In this document: positions 1-5,157 of the stretch, in pieces
How positions within the stretch are numbered: position 1 is the stretch's first letter
Layout of the letters: each line of letters opens with the position of its first letter
DNA from: Spirochaeta sp.
Lineage (GTDB): Bacteria > Spirochaetota > Spirochaetia > Spirochaetales_E > Spirochaetaceae_B
Reading direction: 5' to 3'
DNA length: 5,157 nucleotides
Assembly (NCBI GenBank): GCA_030590585.1
Contig: JAUUYD010000223.1
Location: 1-5,157, forward strand
Translations under genes and position numbers: made by a program
Notes under the pieces: generated by a model
What the model was told of the DNA's origin: nothing
Databases searched by the model: none
Seen by the model: only the letters and a program-made list of their open reading frames with translations

Positions 1-177
1 AAGCGTATCAGGGTTGTTGTGGAGAAAAAACGAAAGTCGGAAATTAAAATGGAAAAGATGAAAATACCTGCTGACGTAACTAAAGAGTTTCCGGTAAAAG
101 AACCTGAGCAAATATGTTCAGAGGAACTATCTTTTTTGAATTTATTGGAGACCATGCGGCGCCGCGGCGACTCTTGA
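1..177 (+). CDS. C-terminal end of an unidentified protein (5' end outside window)
   Basis: The first reading frame is open from the window edge to a TGA at 175-177, giving a 58-residue tail. The other two forward frames close within about 60 bases. The tail is strongly charged: a Lys/Arg/Glu-rich first part (KRIRVVVEKKRKSEIKMEK), a middle with KIPADVTKEF, and an end reading LLETMRRRGDS. No domain is recognisable and I give no function. In-frame ATG codons at 49 and 58 would allow a very short separate gene, but neither has a convincing ribosome binding site, so a truncated longer gene is more likely. From general knowledge, rpmH often lies close to dnaA/dnaN genes in bacteria, so a replication-linked neighbour is possible. 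Nothing in the tail demonstrates this. Confidence 0.5.
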   Translation, partial: KRIRVVVEKKRKSEIKMEKMKIPADVTKEFPVKEPEQICSEELSFLNLLETMRRRGDS

Positions 178-202
178 CGGGATGAGGTCTCATCCGTATA
201 GT
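174..202 (+). promoter_or_regulatory. sigma70-type promoter of the rpmH operon
   Basis: A -35 hexamer TTGACG (174-179) and a -10 hexamer TATAGT (197-202) are separated by exactly 17 bases. Each matches the consensus at five of six positions. Transcription would start near 208-210, leaving an untranslated leader of about 75 nt before rpmH. The -35 box overlaps the TGA stop of the upstream gene at 175-177, so the two units are packed without a spacer. The rest of the leader (203-283) shows only the rpmH ribosome binding site, GGAG at 273-276. A strong promoter fits the high expression expected of a ribosomal protein operon. The promoter is predicted from sequence only. Confidence 0.65.
180..195. 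repeat. Perfect inverted repeat inside the promoter spacer
   Basis: GGATGAG (180-186) and CTCATCC (189-195) form a perfect 7-bp inverted repeat around a central GT. The repeat covers all but one base of the 17-bp spacer (180-196) between the -35 and -10 boxes. It lies upstream of the predicted start site, so it would not be in the rpmH transcript. It could be a DNA operator. It could instead form a hairpin at the 3' end of the upstream transcript, because it starts three bases after that gene's stop codon. In RNA an alternative fold also works: ACGG (177-180) with CCGT (194-197), then ATGA with TCAT around a GGTC loop. There is no T-tract after it, so it is not a classic terminator. Confidence 0.5.
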
Positions 203-283
203 GACTTGGCCCAAACAACGCCTTATTAAAATGATCATCACCGGGATCTGACGTAAGCTGGATTCCTTAAATGGAGAATATTG

Positions 284-439
284 ATGAAACGAACCTATCA
301 ACCGAGTAAGACTAAAAGGAACCGAAAGTTCGGATTTAGAGCCCGTATGAAAACTGTGGGAGGAAAGGCTGTTCTTTCCCGACGGCGCCGTAAAGGCCGG
401 AAAAAACTCTCTATCACGGATGAAAAGAAGCCTTACTAG
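284..439 (+). CDS. rpmH: 50S ribosomal protein L34
   Basis: This 51-residue, very basic protein opens with [15 protein letters not shown], continues through FGFRARMKT, and carries the Arg/Lys-rich block [12 protein letters not shown], which is the L34 family pattern. L34 is a small protein of the large ribosomal subunit that contacts 23S rRNA. The ATG at 284 has GGAG at 273-276, seven bases upstream, and gives the canonical N-terminus. L34 is usually about 44-47 residues, so this one has a short C-terminal extension (SITDEKKPY). The DNA for its last residues also encodes the start of rnpA: the two genes overlap by 20 nt in different frames. It is the first gene of the operon, directly downstream of the promoter at 174-202. 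Confidence 0.96.
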   Translation: MKRTYQPSKTKRNRKFGFRARMKTVGGKAVLSRRRRKGRKKLSITDEKKPY

Positions 440-773
440 ACAGGAAAGATTGAAGAGCAAGGCGGATTTTGCCCTTGTATTCGATAATACGGATTTCAGA
501 TCTGCTTGTCGGGGGGCTAAACTCGTTGCCAGACGCAACGATTTGCAATTAGACCGTTTTGCTGTCACCCTGGTTAGAAAATTCGGGAATGCGGTTCAGC
601 GTAATTACGCCAGACGTATTCTCAAGGAAATCTATCGGAATACAAAGCAGGACCTGCCGACAGGCTATGATATCATCGTTGTCCTGTATCCCGGTGATTA
701 CAGCTACCACGAACGTGAACAACAGTTCACCAGGTTGATCCGGAGAGCGGATTTTGCAAAAGCAGATTATTAA
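420..773 (+). CDS. rnpA: Ribonuclease P protein component
   Basis: RnpA is the protein subunit of RNase P. It helps the catalytic RNA bind precursor tRNA and remove its 5' leader. The 117-residue length is normal. The N-terminus ([21 protein letters not shown]) matches the family's basic opening followed by an F-x-x-V-F stretch. The hallmark region [16 protein letters not shown] spans residues 55-70, and a [10 protein letters not shown] strand follows. In the usual RNR signature the second Arg is replaced here by Tyr63. The ATG at 420 lies inside rpmH, which it overlaps by 20 nt, and no good Shine-Dalgarno precedes it, so translation is probably coupled to rpmH. The next in-frame stop upstream is at 348-350, with no ATG, GTG or TTG between, which fixes this start. 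The 3' end overlaps yidD by 20 nt. Confidence 0.95.
   Translation: MKRSLTRQERLKSKADFALVFDNTDFRSACRGAKLVARRNDLQLDRFAVTLVRKFGNAVQRNYARRILKEIYRNTKQDLPTGYDIIVVLYPGDYSYHEREQQFTRLIRRADFAKADY
742..745 (+). promoter_or_regulatory. Ribosome binding site fixing the TTG start of yidD
   Basis: GGAG lies within the rnpA coding sequence, eight bases before the TTG at 754. The nearby ATG at 774 is in a different frame from YidD, so it cannot be the start. This site is the main support for a TTG initiation codon. Confidence 0.6.
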
Positions 774-987
774 ATGGCTTGCCTGGCCCTTTATCGGGTT
801 AATCAAGTTATACCAGTTTGTGATTTCACCGCTTTTTCCCGGCAGCTGCCGGTTTTATCCGACTTGTTCCAGTTTTTCCGTTGAAGCATTGAAAAAACAC
901 GGGCTGTTCAAAGGCCTGTGGATGTCTGTTCGACGGGTAGGCCGTTGCCATCCCGGAAATCCCGGTGGTTACGACCCGGTCCCTTAG
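754..987 (+). CDS. yidD: YidD family membrane protein insertion efficiency factor
   Basis: The 77-residue product shows the full YidD pattern: a short amphipathic/hydrophobic N-terminal segment, then [23 protein letters not shown] (about residues 17-39) with the two conserved Cys at 32 and 38, and a C-terminus [14 protein letters not shown]. In E. coli, YidD is a small inner-membrane-associated protein that aids YidC-dependent insertion. Here it sits directly before yidC, as in many bacteria. The start codon is TTG, which reads as Met on initiation. It is supported by GGAG at 742-745 and by an N-terminus of normal length; no ATG is available in frame nearby. It overlaps the 3' end of rnpA by 20 nt and ends 19 nt before yidC. 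Confidence 0.93.
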   Translation: MQKQIIKWLAWPFIGLIKLYQFVISPLFPGSCRFYPTCSSFSVEALKKHGLFKGLWMSVRRVGRCHPGNPGGYDPVP

Positions 988-1006
988 TTGTTCCCCGGAG
1001 GAATAA

Positions 1007-2776
1007 ATGGAAAAAAATACAATTCTCGCGATTGTTCTGTCGTCTGTAATCATTATCGGCGGAATGACCCTGATGCAGATGAATGCTCCGGATGTACCGG
1101 CCGAAAGGGTTGTGCAAACCGAAGCAGTGGAGGCGGCGCCTGTTGATAAAACAGAAACAGCCCCCAGTGAAGTACCGGTTGAAAGCACTGCCGATTCAAA
1201 AGCGGCCCCGGAGCTTATTGAGCAGGATTATCCTGTAGAGACCATAGTAGAGGAAACCGACCTGTTCAGAATTACTTTTTCTACTGCTGGAGCAGTGGTA
1301 AAAGATATAGAATTGTTACAGGAACTGGATGAGGGTAAACCTATTTCCATGGTTCTTGATGGTGGAAGCGGTGTAGGTACTTTCAACCTGAGCTTCGGAA
1401 ATCATGATACCCCGTTTATTAATGATGTTTTCAGCCATAAAAAAATCCATCAGGGCAGGGAACTTATTCATAATTTTTCCCGGGATTACGTCAAGGACGG
1501 CCAGAATTTCACCCTGACAAAAAGTTATCGTATTATACCCGGTGAATATGTTATTGAATTGATTGTTACCATGGAGACTCCCGACGGTAAAGCCGTTCCG
1601 TTACTTGATGGAAATAATCATGCATACACCCTGACATACGGTCCCCAGATCGGCCCGACTTTTGAAAAAATTGACGGCCGCTATGAAATCAGGGACAACG
1701 TCACCTGGGGTCCCGATTCCAAAAGCGGAAAACTTAAAAGAGTTACTCACAAAAATAAAAGAAAGTTTGTTCAAATCGGTGATACCGTTAATTGGGCGGC
1801 AGTTGTCGGGAAGTACTTCGCAGTCATCGTAGATCCGGGATCGGGAAGCTCGACAATTACCTGGGACGGGAACCCGGTTGAGGGCCAGGATCAGGCATCT
1901 TTACTGCAGATATCAAAACCTGCCCGACGGCAGAGTGTGATTGAAGACACATACAAATTTTACATTGGCCCGCTGGGTCGTGAAAACCTTTCCCGCTATG
2001 ACAATGCCGCAGATAATGCCTTCGGTATATCCGGTATGAGTCTGCAGAAGGCACCGAAAACCAGTGCGGTTCTGTTCTGGCTTGAAGCGATACTCAGATG
2101 GCTGCTGGAATTTTTCTACAAGCTTGTTCCCAACTACGGTGTGGCCATAATTCTGCTGACCATACTTATTAAAATTGTACTGTTCCCGTTCACTCACAAG
2201 AGTTATGAGTCCACCAGCAAGATGCAGGCTGTACAGCCCAAACTGGCCGCGCTGAAAGAGCAGTACAAAGGTGATGCACAGAAACTCAATGCTAAAACTG
2301 CAGAGTTATACAAAGAAGAGGGAGTTAATCCCATGGGCGGCTGTCTGCCCATGCTGTTTCAGTTTCCCATCTTTATTGCTCTCTATGGCCTTCTCAACAA
2401 GTTTTTCCCATTAAGAGGCGCTGTTTTTATTCCCGGGTGGATTATAGATCTGTCAGCCCCTGAATATATCTGGAAGTTCGCAAATCCGCTTGACTTTAAA
2501 ATCTGGACCCTGGAGGCCATTCGTCTGCTGCCGGTTCTCTACCTTGCAGGACAGCTTCTTACCACAAAGGTGACTCAAGCCGGACAGGTTGGGGCTCAAT
2601 CCGGTGCCCAGCAGAAAATGCTTACCCTGGGAATGCCGATCATGTTCTTTTTCATCCTGTACGATATGCCTTCCGGGCTTCTGCTCTACTGGACGGCGAT
2701 GAACTTTATTACCATAGCGCAGCAGTTGATTACAAATTATATAAAGAAACGAAAGGCCGCAGGAGGTACCGCATGA
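1007..2776 (+). CDS. yidC: Membrane protein insertase YidC
   Basis: YidC (Oxa1/Alb3 family) inserts and folds membrane proteins, alone or with SecYEG. The 589-residue length is typical of the Gram-negative form. An N-terminal membrane anchor (about residues 5-25) is followed by a low-complexity Ala/Glu/Pro/Thr linker (about 28-75) and a large periplasmic P1 domain (about 75-340). The conserved C-terminal core starts near residue 355: a membrane segment NYGVAIILLTILIK (376-389), a cytoplasmic hairpin, the signature NPMGGCLPMLFQFPIF from residue 441, and further membrane segments up to about 578. The groove Arg of E. coli YidC (R366) aligns by eye with Lys389, so a positive charge is kept. The ATG at 1007 has GGAGG at 997-1001. 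The short basic tail (YIKKRK) ends in residues encoded by the jag ribosome binding site, and the stop overlaps jag in ATGA. Confidence 0.97.
   Translation: MEKNTILAIVLSSVIIIGGMTLMQMNAPDVPAERVVQTEAVEAAPVDKTETAPSEVPVESTADSKAAPELIEQDYPVETIVEETDLFRITFSTAGAVVKDIELLQELDEGKPISMVLDGGSGVGTFNLSFGNHDTPFINDVFSHKKIHQGRELIHNFSRDYVKDGQNFTLTKSYRIIPGEYVIELIVTMETPDGKAVPLLDGNNHAYTLTYGPQIGPTFEKIDGRYEIRDNVTWGPDSKSGKLKRVTHKNKRKFVQIGDTVNWAAVVGKYFAVIVDPGSGSSTITWDGNPVEGQDQASLLQISKPARRQSVIEDTYKFYIGPLGRENLSRYDNAADNAFGISGMSLQKAPKTSAVLFWLEAILRWLLEFFYKLVPNYGVAIILLTILIKIVLFPFTHKSYESTSKMQAVQPKLAALKEQYKGDAQKLNAKTAELYKEEGVNPMGGCLPMLFQFPIFIALYGLLNKFFPLRGAVFIPGWIIDLSAPEYIWKFANPLDFKIWTLEAIRLLPVLYLAGQLLTTKVTQAGQVGAQSGAQQKMLTLGMPIMFFFILYDMPSGLLLYWTAMNFITIAQQLITNYIKKRKAAGGTA
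2761..2767 (+). promoter_or_regulatory. Strong Shine-Dalgarno of jag inside yidC
   Basis: AGGAGGT lies in the last codons of yidC, five bases before the jag ATG at 2773. It encodes the two glycines near the YidC C-terminus. The spacing favours this ATG over the second in-frame ATG at 2782, which would be 14 bases away. Confidence 0.75.
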
Positions 2777-3570
2777 CAGCCATGGAATTTGAAGGCCGCA
2801 CAGAGCGGGAAGCCGTTGCCAAAGCGGCAGCGGAACTGGGAAGCGAAAGCTTTGATGTTGAGGTTCTGGAAAAAACCGGCGGACTTTTCGGCCGGGGAAA
2901 AGTGAGAATCCGTGTTCGGACACTCTCAGCTATTCCCGATCCCATGGGATCAGGCGATTCCTCTTCCAATGGAAACAGGGGAAAAAGCAGGAAAGGCCGC
3001 CCGCCGCAGAAAACGAACCGTATACCTGATGAAAGACCAATAAAAGTTGAAGTACCGGAAGAACCGGTGGATCCCCCCGAGGACGATGTTCTGAAAGCCG
3101 TATCGGCCTTTGTTGAAGGAATGATTGAGCGGATGGGATTTTCCGGAACAGCAGACTACAAGAATTCCGACGGGGCCAAGCTGATTTTCGAGATCAGCTC
3201 GGAATCATCAAATATTCTTATCGGGAAAAAAGGTAAGAACCTGGATGCCCTGCAGCTGCTGACCAATGTCTATTTAAACCGGGTGACCGGGGATGATGCT
3301 CCCTGGCGGGTTGTTCTGGATACTGAAGGCTACAGGGCCCGGCGGGAGGAATCCCTGGTCCGTATGGCCCACCGCATGGCTGATGAAGCCGCCAAAACCC
3401 GTTCCAGCCGGCTTCTTGAACCAATGAATCCTTTCGAACGCCGACTCGTTCACACCGCCATCAACGATCGTGAAGATGTTGTTACCAAGAGCGAAGGTGA
3501 TGGACTTTACAAAAGGGTTCGTATTATGGCCAAGGGAGCCTCCAGGGGCCGATCCCGGGCACGCCGGTAA
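2773..3570 (+). CDS. jag: Jag/KhpB family RNA-binding protein (Jag_N-KH-R3H)
   Basis: The 265-residue protein has the three-part Jag layout. A Jag_N domain (about residues 4-50) includes MEFEGRTEREAV and GGLFGRGKVRIRV. A hydrophilic linker (about 52-105) is basic first and then acidic. A KH domain follows (about 108-180) with the RNA-contacting GxxG loop as GKKG at 151-154. An R3H domain (about 190-255) carries the R-x3-H pair at R223 and H227 in NPFERRLVH. The tail is basic (RGRSRARR). In Gram-positive bacteria KhpB pairs with KhpA to bind RNA and affects cell elongation and division; its role in spirochaetes is inferred. It overlaps yidC by 4 nt (ATGA), implying translational coupling, and ends in tandem TAA codons shortly before the terminator. 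The mnmE-mnmG genes that often follow jag in Firmicutes are absent here. Confidence 0.93.
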   Translation: MTAMEFEGRTEREAVAKAAAELGSESFDVEVLEKTGGLFGRGKVRIRVRTLSAIPDPMGSGDSSSNGNRGKSRKGRPPQKTNRIPDERPIKVEVPEEPVDPPEDDVLKAVSAFVEGMIERMGFSGTADYKNSDGAKLIFEISSESSNILIGKKGKNLDALQLLTNVYLNRVTGDDAPWRVVLDTEGYRARREESLVRMAHRMADEAAKTRSSRLLEPMNPFERRLVHTAINDREDVVTKSEGDGLYKRVRIMAKGASRGRSRARR

Positions 3571-3598
3571 TAATCGTCCTGTAGGAAAAAGCTGCGAT

Positions 3599-3631
3599 AA
3601 ACCGCCCCGTTAATAACGGAGGCGGTTTTTT
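3599..3631 (+). terminator. Rho-independent terminator of the rpmH-jag operon
   Basis: An outer stem AAACCGCC (3599-3606) pairs with GGCGGTTT (3621-3628). After one bulged A (3620), an inner stem CCGTT (3607-3611) pairs with AACGG (3615-3619) around a three-base loop. A run of six T (3626-3631) overlaps and follows the stem. It begins 28 nt after the jag stop and closes the operon. It also separates the housekeeping genes from the lipoprotein gene downstream. Confidence 0.92.
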
Positions 3632-3694
3632 AGTAGATATTACTCAGCACATACATTAGTATATTGGTAATATATCAACAAAGAGGTTATTTTC

Positions 3695-4069
3695 ATGAAA
3701 ATTAAACGACTCTTAATGGCGTTCGCAGTTCTGGCCGTCGTATTATTGTCAGGTTGTGAGGCTATCGGCGGTTTACTCGGGATTCCATATGTTTTTGATA
3801 CCCCGGTATGGATTCAGGGGACCTGGACGGAGGCTGGTAACCCGGCAAAGAATTGGACCTTCACTCCAACGAAAGTGACGAATACTTCTTCCGGCGAGAC
3901 GACGGATTTTAGTACCTATGGTCTTGAAATCGGAATCACAGTATCCAAGGAATCTCAACCGAACACGACAAGTTACGAATTCTATTGGTCAACAATTCCG
4001 TATTCCTTTGTGGACAACGGGGATGGAACACTGACACTTCATGGATCTGGGTTATTTATTAAAGACTGA
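3695..4069 (+). CDS. Small secreted lipoprotein, function unknown
   Basis: The 124-residue product has a clear type II (lipoprotein) signal peptide: basic start MKIKR, a hydrophobic core, and a lipobox LSGC with the lipidated Cys at position 21. Gly and Ala occupy the positions around the cut, as expected. The mature part is about 100 residues, polar, and rich in Thr, Ser, Gly and aromatic residues. It contains WIQGTWTEAG, WTFTPTKV and VDNGDGTLTLHGSG. Alternating strands of this kind suggest a small beta-sheet or lipocalin-like fold, but I do not recognise the family. The ATG at 3695 has AGAGGT at 3682-3687. The gene stands alone between the jag terminator and a convergent regulator. Its AT-rich leader (3632-3681) could hold a promoter, but no confident -35/-10 pair is visible. 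The gene could be a shortened member of a longer lipoprotein family. Confidence 0.75.
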   Translation: MKIKRLLMAFAVLAVVLLSGCEAIGGLLGIPYVFDTPVWIQGTWTEAGNPAKNWTFTPTKVTNTSSGETTDFSTYGLEIGITVSKESQPNTTSYEFYWSTIPYSFVDNGDGTLTLHGSGLFIKD

Positions 4070-4109
4070 TTTCAGGGCTTTTAAGCTGTGTTTAACGAAA
4101 AAATCCTGA

Positions 4110-4313
4110 AGGCCTACTACCGCCTCGGCATCCTCGTCGAATTGGGAGAAGGATGTCGGTCTGGCTCCTGGAAAGCCCGCAATCTATCATTACACCATGA
4201 GCTCTACTCCGCGGTCTCTGCACGTCTACAGACTCTCGTCACTCACAGAGCCCAAAAGCTTTGATTACTCGATCATCGGCAGAAGACGTTCATTTTCAGG
4301 ACGGTACGCCTAG
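4110..4313 (+). pseudogene. Probable C-terminal remnant of an unidentified protein
   Basis: One forward frame is open from just after a TGA (4107-4109) to a TAG at 4311-4313, giving 67 residues. From about residue 11 it reads like real protein, for example NWEKDVGLAPGKPAIYHYTM, then SSTPRSLHVYRLSSL and EPKSFDYSIIGRRRSF. The Tyr/His/Pro/Arg mix and lack of low complexity favour a once-coding sequence. There is no good start or ribosome binding site: the only in-frame ATG is at residue 30, in the middle of the protein-like part. The simplest reading is the 3' end of a truncated gene, and its original start may have been lost by deletion. Its last 18 bases overlap the 3' end of the convergent IclR gene. 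I do not recognise the parent family. It may instead be a chance open frame, because this is a short stretch. Confidence 0.35.
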
Positions 4314-5132
4314 TTCTCGGGATATTCGGGCCGCCGTAGCCAATAGCGCAGGAACGAGTGCTTGGGCCTTGTCTTGCTCTTCGGGAGCCGCGAAGTACGC
4401 AATGCTCAGTGCAGCGACGATCTGGCCGGTGTAGTTCCGCACCGGCGCCGCGACTGCTGCGACGCCGTTCATGTATTCCTGATCGTCCTTTGCGTATCCG
4501 CGATCCCGCAGCACTTTCACAGCGCTAAGTAACTCGTCAGGGGCGGTTATCGTATTGGGTGTGTAGCGATGCAGTTTATGTCCGGCGAACCGGCGAATCT
4601 CCGGGTCACTGAGGCTTGAGAGGAGTACCTTGCTGGCCGCTCCGGCGTGCAGTGGCAGTTGGTTCCCGACATCTGTGGATATCTGCATCTTCATGCTACC
4701 TTTGATGTAGTAGAGGACGATTACTTCCCGGCCTTGAAGCACAGTGAGCTTGACGGTTTCACCCACTTCCTCGGATAGTCTTTCCAGATGTGGAAGTGAC
4801 GTTTTTAGCAGACCCGACTGTTTGATGACCGCGTGACCCAGCGTCAATAATCTGGGACCGAGCGAGTAACGACCAGTATCGGTGTCTGAGTGTACATACC
4901 CTCCTTTCACGAGCTCCCTCAGTACACGCAATGCCGTGCTCTTCGGTATGCTGAGTTCGCGACTGATCGAAGCGAGTGAAACACCGGACGCAAAGCCTTG
5001 CAGGTGATTCATGATCTCAATTGCCTGTCGAACTGCCGGTGCTCCGGGACTCTTGTCACCTACTGGTTCTCCCTTTCGGTTCTCCTCGTTCCTGGACCGA
5101 TCTGTGTCGGCTTCTTTGGCGTTTTGAATCAT
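4296..5132 (-). CDS. IclR family transcriptional regulator
   Basis: The 278-residue protein has the two IclR parts. After a polar N-terminal extension of about 30 residues comes a winged helix-turn-helix (about 31-92), with VSLASISRELSIPKSTALRVL at 51-71 as the helix-turn-helix and GRYSLGPRLL as the wing. The C-terminal effector-binding domain (about 98-275) contains the family pattern DDQEYMNGVAAVAAPVRNYTG near residues 210-235. IclR proteins are dimers that bind promoter DNA and respond to small metabolites, usually repressing or activating nearby catabolic genes. The ligand cannot be told from sequence. The start (CAT at 5130-5132 on the plus strand) has only a weak AGGG-type ribosome binding site, and just 25 bases upstream are visible, so its promoter and target genes lie outside the window. 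The gene is convergent with the lipoprotein gene and looks richer in G+C than the lipoprotein and its leader. Confidence 0.93.
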   Translation of the reverse strand: MIQNAKEADTDRSRNEENRKGEPVGDKSPGAPAVRQAIEIMNHLQGFASGVSLASISRELSIPKSTALRVLRELVKGGYVHSDTDTGRYSLGPRLLTLGHAVIKQSGLLKTSLPHLERLSEEVGETVKLTVLQGREVIVLYYIKGSMKMQISTDVGNQLPLHAGAASKVLLSSLSDPEIRRFAGHKLHRYTPNTITAPDELLSAVKVLRDRGYAKDDQEYMNGVAAVAAPVRNYTGQIVAALSIAYFAAPEEQDKAQALVPALLATAARISRELGVPS

Positions 5133-5157
5133 ATACTGACCCTACCCGATGCAAAGA

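Noticed and set aside
71..256. Direct repeat CTGACGTAA at 71-79 and 248-256
   Set aside because: Nine bases repeated once in unrelated contexts (coding and leader) is compatible with chance.
203..283. Possible riboswitch or replication-origin elements in the rpmH leader
   Set aside because: No DnaA-box cluster and no recognisable riboswitch core are visible in about 80 bases.
80..568. Minus-strand open frame of 162 codons
   Set aside because: It lies opposite the promoter, rpmH and the start of rnpA, all of which have strong family evidence. Its product shows no recognisable domain, so it is a shadow.
2453..2923. Minus-strand open frame of 156 codons
   Set aside because: It is antisense to the conserved C-terminal core of yidC and the start of jag, and the translation looks random.
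2938..2951. Perfect 14-bp palindrome GATCCCATGGGATC
   Set aside because: It lies inside the jag linker coding sequence, and one palindrome of this length is not surprising in about 5 kb.
3640..3673. Candidate promoter for the lipoprotein gene (TATATT at 3660 or TAATAT at 3668)
   Set aside because: The -10-like boxes sit in AT-rich DNA and neither has a reasonable -35 box at a proper distance.
4077..4086. Short palindrome GCTTTTAAGC after the lipoprotein stop as a terminator
   Set aside because: A four-base stem with a two-base loop and no T-run is too weak to call.
4088..4264. Forward open frame of 58 residues from a GTG after the lipoprotein gene
   Set aside because: It has no ribosome binding site, and the overlapping frame ending at 4313 reads more like protein. 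At most its first part could belong to a frameshifted version of the same remnant.

Overview
This window looks like spirochaete chromosome, most likely from the Spirochaetaceae; that assignment is an inference. It rests on the gene order rpmH-rnpA-yidD-yidC-jag, a Gram-negative-type YidC with a large periplasmic domain and a Lys in its membrane groove, an L34 sequence with a [14 protein letters not shown] core, and a small Sec-secreted lipoprotein nearby. No rRNA, tRNA, CRISPR array or insertion sequence was seen.

Bases 1-177 hold the 3' end of an unidentified upstream gene. A near-consensus sigma70-type promoter (TTGACG, 17 nt, TATAGT; 174-202) overlaps its stop codon. The spacer of this promoter is almost exactly filled by a perfect inverted repeat. 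Bases 203-283 are an untranslated leader of about 75 nt with no further feature that I can support. From 284 to 3570 runs a tight operon: ribosomal protein L34 (rpmH), the RNase P protein (rnpA), YidD, the YidC insertase and the RNA-binding protein Jag/KhpB. The first two junctions each overlap by exactly 20 nt, yidC and jag overlap by 4 nt, and only yidD-yidC has a gap (19 nt). A strong intrinsic terminator at 3599-3631 closes the operon. Together the genes make a ribosome part, a tRNA-processing subunit, the membrane-protein insertion machinery and an RNA-binding partner.

The part after the terminator is accessory in character. A 124-aa lipoprotein of unknown function (3695-4069) stands alone with its own leader. 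A 226-nt stretch then separates it from a convergent IclR-family regulator on the minus strand (4296-5132). Within that stretch, and running 18 nt into the regulator's 3' end, is a protein-like open frame with no usable start (4110-4313), probably the C-terminal remnant of a lost gene. IclR regulators usually control nearby catabolic genes, so this may be the degraded edge of an accessory or transferred block.

Most of the window is conserved housekeeping DNA. I see no clear new multi-gene system. The points that most deserve a second look are the promoter-spacer palindrome, the paired 20-nt gene overlaps, the orphan lipoprotein and the gene remnant beside the IclR gene.
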